This document shows, one piece after another, positions 1-5,488 of a stretch of 7,492 bases of DNA. The stretch is from a bacterium. GTDB lineage: Bacteria > Desulfobacterota > Binatia > UBA12015. The position numbers and the translations under genes are program-made. Every line of letters starts with the position of its first letter. Position 1 is the first letter of the stretch. The notes under the pieces were generated by a model. It was not told the DNA's origin. It saw only the letters and a program-made list of their open reading frames with translations, and made no database searches. Location of the stretch: contig JAGWVP010000147.1 in NCBI GenBank assembly GCA_018970825.1, forward strand, positions 1-7,492, given 5' to 3'.

Positions 1-2
1 CG

Positions 3-821
3 CCCGCGCTCCTCGCCGTCGTCGCCGCGGGCGCACACCGCGTCGCTCGTGCGGCTCCGTCCGCCGTCGCTCGAGAGGCCTCCTCCCGCGCGGCGCACGA
101 TGCGACGGACGGGCTTCCCCGCGCCACGGTGTCTCCCGCAACCGAACCCGGGCTGGTCGGTCCGGCGGCGGCGAGACCCGCTCCCGTGCTCGCCGCGGTC
201 GTCGAGGCCTGGGAGACGATGAAGGCGACCCGCTACGACCATCGCGAGAAGGTGGACCGGGCCGCGGGGACCTGGTTCTTCGACTGCGTCGGTGCGACGA
301 GCGCGTTCCTGCGCATCGCCGCGCCGCGCGCGCACGCCGAACTCGTCGCGTCCGAGGGCGTGCGTCGGGGCTTCGTCCCGAGCCCGCGGAAGTACGCGCA
401 CTTCCTGCGCTCGCTCCCCGCCCGTGGATCCTCCACCTGGGTCCGCGTCGAGACCCCGGCGGAGATCCGGGGCGGCGACGTCGTGCTGGTCCCGCCGCCC
501 GCCTCGCCGCCCGCGAGCGGTCGACGGGCGCCCGGTCACGCGATGATCGCAGCCGGTCCCGCCGAGCGACTCCGCGACGGCTCCTACGCCCTCCTCGTCT
601 ACGACTCGACCGCGACCCCGCACGGCGATGCCGACACCCGGCGGACCGACCCGCGCAACCTGCCGCTCCCCGGGTCGCGCCCGCCGCGCCCGAGCGGGCT
701 CGGCCGCGGGACCGTGCGGCTCTCCCCCAGGCCCGACGGGCGAGGCTGGTACCTGCGCTGGTCGGTCGGGAGCCGCAAGCGGGACGGCGGGGCCGTGCTG
801 GTCGGGCGGGCGCTCTCATGA
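3..821 (+). CDS. Probable exported NlpC/P60-like cysteine hydrolase, 5'-partial
   Basis: The frame is open from the left edge, and the first possible start codon inside the window is GTG at 129, which has no convincing Shine-Dalgarno sequence. The codons before it read as a hydrophobic, alanine-rich stretch (ALLAVVAAGA, then HRVARA-AP) that looks like the end of a signal peptide and keep high GC at third positions, so I think the gene begins left of the window. Counting from GTG 129, the core has DCVGATS with Cys53, matching the nucleophile position of DCSGF in NlpC/P60-like amidohydrolases, then GDVVLV (116-121), GHAMIAAG with His137, and a DST...H segment at 159-165. The order Cys, GDVV, GH fits the papain-like fold. 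The expected substrate is a peptidoglycan peptide or another amide, probably outside the cytoplasm, but the substrate cannot be read from the sequence. The motif is divergent (CVGATS instead of CSGF). It may be cotranscribed with the monooxygenase 62 bp downstream. The family assignment is moderate and the existence of the gene is well supported. Confidence 0.72.
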   Translation, partial: PALLAVVAAGAHRVARAAPSAVAREASSRAAHDATDGLPRATVSPATEPGLVGPAAARPAPVLAAVVEAWETMKATRYDHREKVDRAAGTWFFDCVGATSAFLRIAAPRAHAELVASEGVRRGFVPSPRKYAHFLRSLPARGSSTWVRVETPAEIRGGDVVLVPPPASPPASGRRAPGHAMIAAGPAERLRDGSYALLVYDSTATPHGDADTRRTDPRNLPLPGSRPPRPSGLGRGTVRLSPRPDGRGWYLRWSVGSRKRDGGAVLVGRALS

Positions 822-865
822 GCCGTCGAGTCGCGGCGCGGGCGCCGTCCTTCCCGTCGCGCTAG
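818..865 (+). other. Possible 15-codon coupling mini-ORF
   Basis: An ATG overlaps the stop of the upstream hydrolase gene as ATGA (818-821). It opens a 15-codon frame, MSRRVAARAPSFPSR, that ends at TAG 863-865, directly at the Shine-Dalgarno sequence of the monooxygenase. It has no ribosome-binding site of its own, so translation would depend on reinitiation after the hydrolase stop. A ribosome reading it would pass through the left arm of the hairpin that covers the monooxygenase ribosome-binding site. In DNA this GC-rich such short frames arise easily by chance, so this is only a candidate. Confidence 0.25.
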
Positions 866-875
866 GGAGGGCGCC
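841..875 (+). promoter_or_regulatory. Hairpin covering the monooxygenase ribosome-binding site
   Basis: CCTTCCC (849-855) can pair with GGGAGGG (865-871), giving seven pairs including one G-U, with a 9-base loop. The stem can extend with GGCG (841-844) against CGCC (872-875) across a 4-base bulge. The right arm contains the Shine-Dalgarno sequence of the following gene. No T-run follows, so it is not a classical terminator. Folding was judged by eye only. Confidence 0.35.
864..870 (+). promoter_or_regulatory. Shine-Dalgarno sequence of the monooxygenase gene
   Basis: AGGGAGG lies 13 bases before the ATG at 884. The spacing is longer than the usual 5-9 bases, but no better site is present, and this ATG places the FAD-binding glycine motif 13 residues from the N-terminus, as expected for the family. 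The site lies inside the right arm of the hairpin at 841-875. Confidence 0.55.
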
Positions 876-883
876 GGGGCGCG

Positions 884-2599
884 ATGCCGGACTCGAACGA
901 ATCCCCGATCCTCGTCGTGGGCGCGGGCCCCGTCGGGCTGACGGCCGCGTGGGCGCTCGCGCGCCACGGCGCTCGAGTCCGGCTGATCGACCGGGCTCAC
1001 GATCGCTGCGACACCTCCCGTGCCCTCGTGTTGTGGAGCCGCACGCTCGAGGTGCTCGACGCACTCGACGATCGGGGCGGGGCGGCGCCTTTCCTCGCCG
1101 CCGGACACCGCGTGAACGGGGTGACGATCCGAACGCAGGGTCACGCCGAAGACCTCGCTCGCATCGAGTTCGACCGCATCGAGAGCCGGTTCCGGTTCGC
1201 GACGATCCTCCCGCAGTCGGAGGTCGAGCGACTGCTGCAGGAGAGCGTGGCCTCCCACGGCGTCGTCGTGGAGCGCGGGGTCGAGCTTCTCGGTCTCGAC
1301 GCGCGCGACGACGGCGTCGAGGTCCGCCTCCGCCTCCCGGGGGGTGACGAGGAGACCGTGGTCACCCCCTGGCTCGTCGCCTGCGACGGCGCGCACAGCC
1401 CGGTGCGACACGGCCTCGCCATGTCGTTCCCCGGCGAGTCCGAGCGCAACGACTGGTGGCTCGCCGACGTCGACGTCGAGGGCACGCTCGAGCCCGACCG
1501 GGCGACCCTCTGCCTGCACCCGGCGGGTTTCCTCGGCCTCTTCCCGATCGCACCGCCGCTGTTCCGGGTGGTCGCGGCGCTCGGCCCCTCGGAGGACGAG
1601 GGCGAGGTCGAGGACCCGCGCATCGACGAGGTCCGACTCGTCGTGGCCGAGCGTGCGGGCGAGGGGCTGCGGGTCTCGGATCCGCGGTGGATCTCGGGCT
1701 TCCGCGTCCAGGAGCGGCTCGTGGAGACCTACCGTCCCGCGCGACGCGTCTTTCTCGCCGGCGACGCGGCGCACGTGCATGGTCCCGCGGGAGGCCAGGG
1801 CATGAACACCGGCATGCAGGATGCCTGCAACCTCGCGTGGAAGCTCGCGCTCGTCGCGCGCGGGCGGGGACACGAGGAACCGCTTCTGTCGAGTTACGAC
1901 GTCGAGCGGCGCCCGGTCGGTGCGGAGGCCATCGAGCACTCGGGCGTCCTCGAGCGCATGGCGAATCTTCCCGGCGCGTTCGGCCGGACCATCCGCGACC
2001 AGGTCGTCTCGATCGTGGGAGGACTCGCACCCATCCAGTCCCGTGCCGTCGAGGTCCTGGCGGGCACGGGCATCTCCTACCCGCAGAGTCCTCTCTCGGG
2101 AGAGCACCGGGGAGCGATGGCCTGGGTCATGGGAGGACTCGAAAGCGGAGCGCGCCTTCCGGACGCGACGCTGGTCGACCTCGGGTCCGAGACCGGGACC
2201 GATCCGGGGGAACGCCTGCAGCTCCTCGACCTGTTTCGGACCGGCCGGGCCCTGCTGTTCCTGTTCGCGGCCGAACTCCCCGGCGAGGACGTGGTCACCC
2301 ACCTCGACGCGATCGCGGCATCGATTCGAGCGCGGCACGGCGACGCGGTCGAGTCCTTTCTCGTCGCACCGAGCCCGCTCGACGACTCGGCACCGGCGAC
2401 GCTGCGGAACTCCGCTCCCGGGGCGCCGCGGCGCCTCGGCGATCCCTCGGGCCTGCTGCACCTGGCGGTGGGTGCCGGCGCGCCGACGATCCTCCTCGCG
2501 CGACCCGACGGCCACCTCGGATTCCGCGCGCAGCCGGCCGACGGCGGTCCGCTCGCGGAATACCTCGATCGCCTGCTGACCGACGCGGGCGTGGGCTAG
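884..2599 (+). CDS. FAD-dependent monooxygenase (PheA/TfdB-type, PF01494-like)
   Basis: A complete 571-residue class A flavoprotein monooxygenase. Such enzymes use NAD(P)H and O2 to hydroxylate aromatic or polyketide-like substrates in the cytoplasm. The N-terminal Rossmann motif GAGPVG is at residues 13-18. The DG motif is in ACDGAHSPVR (166-175), where FAD and NAD(P)H contacts are expected. The second FAD motif GDAAHVHGPAGGQG is at 293-306 and is followed by the typical MNTGMQDACNLAWKLAL helix. From about residue 420 there is a thioredoxin-like C-terminal domain ending in the family signature ILLARPDGHLGFR (536-548), as in phenol hydroxylase, MhpA and PgaE relatives. Length is normal for the group (about 500-600), and all flavin motifs are intact, so it is probably active. 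The ATG at 884 follows AGGGAGG and sits just before the first strand. No ring-cleavage or polyketide gene is nearby, so the substrate is unknown; both degradation and secondary metabolism remain possible. Confidence 0.93.
   Translation: MPDSNESPILVVGAGPVGLTAAWALARHGARVRLIDRAHDRCDTSRALVLWSRTLEVLDALDDRGGAAPFLAAGHRVNGVTIRTQGHAEDLARIEFDRIESRFRFATILPQSEVERLLQESVASHGVVVERGVELLGLDARDDGVEVRLRLPGGDEETVVTPWLVACDGAHSPVRHGLAMSFPGESERNDWWLADVDVEGTLEPDRATLCLHPAGFLGLFPIAPPLFRVVAALGPSEDEGEVEDPRIDEVRLVVAERAGEGLRVSDPRWISGFRVQERLVETYRPARRVFLAGDAAHVHGPAGGQGMNTGMQDACNLAWKLALVARGRGHEEPLLSSYDVERRPVGAEAIEHSGVLERMANLPGAFGRTIRDQVVSIVGGLAPIQSRAVEVLAGTGISYPQSPLSGEHRGAMAWVMGGLESGARLPDATLVDLGSETGTDPGERLQLLDLFRTGRALLFLFAAELPGEDVVTHLDAIAASIRARHGDAVESFLVAPSPLDDSAPATLRNSAPGAPRRLGDPSGLLHLAVGAGAPTILLARPDGHLGFRAQPADGGPLAEYLDRLLTDAGVG
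2596..2599. other. Convergent stop-codon overlap (CTAG)
   Basis: The palindrome CTAG carries both stop codons: TAG at 2597-2599 ends the rightward monooxygenase gene, and the complement of 2596-2598 is the TAG ending the leftward peptidase gene. There is no intergenic space, so any terminator for either gene must lie inside the coding sequence of the other. I see no hairpin with a T-run nearby. Confidence 0.9.
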
Positions 2600-4653
2600 T
2601 CGCGGCCGGGAAGCCGGCGCGTCGCGACGTGGCTGCGGAGCCCCCGGCGATCGACCAGGCTCACCCGCAGCGAGCGCACGTCCTCGGGCAGGTCCCTCAC
2701 CGACAGCGTCATCGCGCCGAGGCGAGCGCCGTAGGCCGCGGCGGTGACTTCGACCGCGGTCGGAAGGGCCCCGGGCGTGTCCGGCAGGAGTTCGACCGAG
2801 ACGAGGTCCGCGCCGAGGTCTGCGAACTCGATCTTGAGCGCCCACCGCGACGGGCCGCGCGGCCGGATCTCGGCCGCGAGCAGCTGGGGCTCGCCCGCCG
2901 CGAGGGAAGGGTCCTGCACGGGAGGCGTCGTCGTCTCGCCGAGCGGCAACGAGGTGCCCATGCGGGCGGTCCCGTCGGTCGCGGCGTGGAAGAAGACCCC
3001 GAAGGCGTGCCGGATGCGCTCCACCTTGGCGACGTCCGCCGGGTCGACCTCGGCATCGGCAGGAACCACGATCGCGAAGGCCGTGCGGAAGCTGCGCGGC
3101 GCCTCGCCGAAACGCGGCAGCCGCTCGCCGGTCGCCCGAACGACGTCGTCGACCGTGACCTTGCGCTCGCGACCGCGGAAACTCACCCCGGCCTCCGGCC
3201 GGCTCGAGGCGTCGAACGGTCGCCCGGAGGCGGAGAGCGCGGGCTCGAATCCCGACGCATCCTCGACGATCCGCGTCGGCGGTACCCGCTCCGGCGGGAG
3301 AAGCCCCATCAGGTAGAGATCGAGCGGCCCGAACCCGCCGAGGGCGGCACCGGTGGTGAAGACGCCGTCTTCGCCGGGCAGCAGCCGGTTGCCGCCGACC
3401 AGCGAGCCGCCGCTGTCGAGAAAGAAGCTCCAGTGCCCGTCGCCCCCGAGAGGTCCCTCGGGGGTCGTCGCCTCCGCGAGCCAGCGGTGTCCGACCTCGT
3501 GCGCGAGCACGGCCAGCGTCGACGGCGCGTAGTCGTAGAACGGGTGCCTCGGCGGTCGCGACGGGTCGTCGTCCCAGAAACCGAGGTCGTTCATGACGAC
3601 CACGTGCTCGAGATTGTGCGCGCCGAAGACGGTGCCGTGGTCGAAGAGCGGCAGGCCGAGTCCGCGGTCGAGGTTCTTCACCGCGATGCCGTGCACGGGC
3701 GACGGGCCGTCCACCTCGCGGTCGGTGAAGGCGGCGAGGAACTGGACCCGGTCGGGAACGGACGCGAACGCGGCCCGCGAGAGCGCGACCTCGTCGAGCC
3801 CGGGCAGGTCCCGGTACCACGCGAGGAGCGCCTCTCCCGCGCGTCCGCGCTGCTGGATCGAGAAGTCCGAGACCGAGGTGGACACGGCCTCGCGACCGGG
3901 GGTGACACCGACGAGTCCCCAGGAGGTCGCCATCTCCGCGTACTCGAGGTCGATGCGACCGTCGCGGTGGAGGACGATGCGGAAGGTGTTGGGCTCGCCC
4001 GCGGGCCGGACCGAGGGCACGCCCACCCACGACACGGCGACCGCGTCCTCGCGGTCCTCGACCCAGACGCCTGCACCCTCGGCTGCACGCGAGGGCCGCA
4101 GTTCGTTCCACAGGGCGGCGACGGCCGGAGGACCGGACGCGAGCGACCGCAGCAGGTCGCCGGAGGCCGCGGCCCGCGGGCGCTGCTGGTCGGAGGGTGG
4201 CGCGCCGGCGAAGATCGCACCGCCGGGGTGGACGAAGATCCGCCGGTGCAGGGATCCGAACAGGGGCACCGGTGCCGCGAGATCGATCGCGACCGACGAC
4301 CCGCCGTCGAAGGAGAGCCAACGTCCGGTCCGCCATGCCGCCGCGGCCCGCGTCGGAGGAGTCGACATCGGGGCGAGTTGCGTCGCGTAGCCGCCGCGCA
4401 TCGCCGGGACGAATCGAAGCCGGGAGCCGGCGAGGGGAAGCGGATCGGGCGGCGTCAGGATCGAGCCGTCGTCGTGGACGACGAGCACGTCGCCCGCCCT
4501 CTCGACGCGAGCGGCGGCTCGTGCGGGTTCGGCGCCGAGAGCGACCGTCGCGAGCAGGAGACACGCGAGGAGCGCCGAGCGCGCGACGCGACTCCGGACG
4601 CCGGGACGCATCCCGGCGAGCCTCGGCGGCCCGATCGCACGGCGATTCACCAC
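2596..4653 (-). CDS. Secreted HEVGH metallopeptidase-like protein, uncharacterised family
   Basis: A 685-residue exported protein, counted from GTG 4653. A basic N-terminus is followed by a hydrophobic core (ALLACLLLATVALG) and a likely signal peptidase site after EPARA. Residues about 129-255 form a beta-rich domain with the pattern seen in many bacterial extracellular proteins: VPLFG...IFVHPGG, then PPAVAALWNEL, VAVSWVGVP, FRIVLHRDGRIDLEY and GLVGVTPG. The central region holds the zinc-binding motif HEVGH (residues 385-389, positions 3487-3501), then GHWSFFLDSGG with His407 and GPLDLYLMGLLPPE with Asp445. These could supply a third ligand or structural contacts. The last 100 or so residues look like a beta-sandwich (judged from alternating hydrophobics). 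I recognise this architecture as recurring in secreted proteins of high-GC bacteria but know of no characterised member, so proteolysis is inferred from HExxH. It may be cotranscribed with rlmE, 130 bp upstream. Alternative starts are TTG 4719, GTG 4650 and ATG 4611; I prefer GTG 4653 because GGAAGGA lies 7 bases before it. Confidence 0.85.
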   Translation of the reverse strand: MVNRRAIGPPRLAGMRPGVRSRVARSALLACLLLATVALGAEPARAAARVERAGDVLVVHDDGSILTPPDPLPLAGSRLRFVPAMRGGYATQLAPMSTPPTRAAAAWRTGRWLSFDGGSSVAIDLAAPVPLFGSLHRRIFVHPGGAIFAGAPPSDQQRPRAAASGDLLRSLASGPPAVAALWNELRPSRAAEGAGVWVEDREDAVAVSWVGVPSVRPAGEPNTFRIVLHRDGRIDLEYAEMATSWGLVGVTPGREAVSTSVSDFSIQQRGRAGEALLAWYRDLPGLDEVALSRAAFASVPDRVQFLAAFTDREVDGPSPVHGIAVKNLDRGLGLPLFDHGTVFGAHNLEHVVVMNDLGFWDDDPSRPPRHPFYDYAPSTLAVLAHEVGHRWLAEATTPEGPLGGDGHWSFFLDSGGSLVGGNRLLPGEDGVFTTGAALGGFGPLDLYLMGLLPPERVPPTRIVEDASGFEPALSASGRPFDASSRPEAGVSFRGRERKVTVDDVVRATGERLPRFGEAPRSFRTAFAIVVPADAEVDPADVAKVERIRHAFGVFFHAATDGTARMGTSLPLGETTTPPVQDPSLAAGEPQLLAAEIRPRGPSRWALKIEFADLGADLVSVELLPDTPGALPTAVEVTAAAYGARLGAMTLSVRDLPEDVRSLRVSLVDRRGLRSHVATRRLPGRD

Positions 4654-4783
4654 GTGTCCATCCTTCCGTACCTGCCGGTCCCGCGCGACCCGGATTCGCC
4701 CTCGCCGGGAACGGGGCAACGCGATGCGTCACGGGCCCGGTTCGTTGCCTCGTCCTCATGGACGCAGGTGCGTCGCCGCTCCT
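4654..4783 (-). other. Gap between rlmE and the peptidase gene
   Basis: These 130 bases separate two leftward genes. I see no hairpin with a T-run, so readthrough from rlmE is possible. I also see no convincing -35/-10 pair, though high-GC promoters are hard to recognise. Next to the rlmE stop, two 5-bp stems with 4-base loops, CGTCC/GGACG at 4751-4764 and GACGC/GCGTC at 4761-4774, share four bases, so they exclude each other. No gene is supported here. Confidence 0.5.
4661..4667 (-). promoter_or_regulatory. Shine-Dalgarno sequence that decides the peptidase start
   Basis: On the minus strand GGAAGGA lies 7 bases before a GTG at 4653 and 10 bases before a second, adjacent GTG at 4650. This favours one of the tandem GTG codons over the in-frame TTG at 4719 and over the ATG at 4611, which is preceded by no purine-rich site. 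All choices keep the signal peptide. Confidence 0.6.
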
Positions 4784-5434
4784 TCAACCCGGCCCGGCTT
4801 CGGGAGTCGCGGCGACCGGCCTCGGACTCCGGGCGACCGCGTAGATTTCGGAGGAGCCCCTGCGGGTCGACGGCGGGCGACGCGTCCGCACGGCTCCGAA
4901 GGCGCCACGAAGGCGCCGGACGAGACCCTCGTACTCGGAGTCCATGAAGAGCTTCACGAGCAGGGCCCCGTCGGGCGCGAGCCAGGCGAGGGCCGCGTCG
5001 ATCGCGAGCTCGACCAGCAGCGCGTGACGCGCCTCGTCCGCGGCAGCGATCCCCGAGAGCTTCGGGGCGAGATCGGAAATCACGAGGTCCGCGGAACCAC
5101 CGAGGGCCTCCCGGACTCGCGACCGGACCTCCGGTTCGCACACGTCGCCCGTGAGCAGCGTCACCTGGGATGGTCCGAGGTCGTCGGTGGGCACGAGATC
5201 GACCCCGACGACGCGTCCGGAGCGACCGACCTTCCCCGCCGCGACCTGCGTCCACGCTCCAGGCCAGCAGCCGAGATCGACGACGCGCTGCCCGGGGCGG
5301 AGCAGGCCGAAGAGCTCGTCGAGTTCGAGGAGCTTGTAGGCCGCACGCGACCGGTAGCCCTCTTCCTTCGCGCGCTTCCAGGCCGCGTCCTTGCGATCGT
5401 AGGCCGCCAACGTGCCGGTCGTAGCAATCCGCAC
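4784..5434 (-). CDS. rlmE: 23S rRNA (uridine-2'-O-)methyltransferase RlmE (FtsJ/RrmJ)
   Basis: A 216-residue SAM-dependent methyltransferase that, by family, methylates the 2'-OH of U2552 in the 23S rRNA A-loop during late 50S assembly. The N-terminal RNA-binding segment has the hallmark EEGYRSRAAYKLLEL (24-38). The SAM-binding loop is VVDLGCWPGAWTQVA (51-65), a variant of the Escherichia coli DLGAAPGGW. The catalytic K-D-K-E tetrad of the family (K38, D124, K164 and E199 in E. coli) is complete: Lys34 in AYKLL, Asp121 in ISDLAPKLSG, Lys161 in LLVKLF and Glu196 in SSEIYAVA. Length agrees with the family (about 200-210). The GTG at 5434 fits the usual short N-terminus; a GGGAAGG lies 14 bases before it, a long spacing. 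The frame stays open far upstream, but only as a shadow of the helicase gene. It is divergent from the helicase and possibly leads an operon with the peptidase. Confidence 0.93.
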   Translation of the reverse strand: MRIATTGTLAAYDRKDAAWKRAKEEGYRSRAAYKLLELDELFGLLRPGQRVVDLGCWPGAWTQVAAGKVGRSGRVVGVDLVPTDDLGPSQVTLLTGDVCEPEVRSRVREALGGSADLVISDLAPKLSGIAAADEARHALLVELAIDAALAWLAPDGALLVKLFMDSEYEGLVRRLRGAFGAVRTRRPPSTRRGSSEIYAVARSPRPVAATPEAGPG

Positions 5435-5488
5435 GCGCGCGCGCCGCGCCTTCCCTTTTCCGCCGCGACCGCTAGATTCCGCGCTCCG
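5435..5488. promoter_or_regulatory. Divergent rlmE / helicase promoter region
   Basis: These 54 bases separate the two divergent start codons and must hold at least part of both promoters. Rightward, TAGATT at 5473-5478 matches four of six bases of a sigma70 -10 box; no good -35 is visible (TTCCCT at 5451-5456 is the nearest candidate at 16-bp spacing). Leftward, I can point only to the purine run GAAAAGGGAAGG (complement of 5449-5460), which probably serves as the rlmE ribosome-binding region. The section by rlmE is an alternating CG-rich run (5431-5444). Confidence 0.5.
5473..5478 (+). promoter_or_regulatory. Candidate -10 box of a near-leaderless helicase transcript
   Basis: TAGATT ends 10 bases before the helicase GTG at 5489. 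Transcription would normally start about 6-8 bases after a -10 box, which puts the 5' end within a few bases of the start codon. No Shine-Dalgarno sequence is found before this GTG, which agrees with leaderless or near-leaderless translation. Confidence 0.35.

Noticed and set aside
100..225. ATG at 100 as the start of a gene
   Set aside because: It is in a different frame from the hydrolase gene and meets a stop within about 40 codons, with Arg/Pro-rich shadow composition.
4654..4719. TTG at 4719 as the peptidase start
   Set aside because: It would add 22 Arg-rich residues ahead of the signal peptide with no Shine-Dalgarno sequence, while GGAAGGA is well placed for GTG 4653 or 4650.
599..4759. 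A 1386-codon open frame on the minus strand across the monooxygenase, the peptidase and part of the first gene
   Set aside because: Its translation is dominated by Arg, Ala, Gly and Pro with no recognisable motif. It lies antisense to one gene and out of frame with the other, both of which have clear family motifs; very GC-rich DNA has few stop codons in shadow frames.
1456..4947. A 1163-codon open frame on the plus strand across several genes
   Set aside because: Same reason: low-complexity Arg/Gly-rich translation, and it crosses genes on both strands that have full motif sets.
5431..5448. Alternating CG run as a Z-DNA or regulatory element
   Set aside because: Short alternating CG stretches are expected in DNA of this composition; nothing else marks it as functional.
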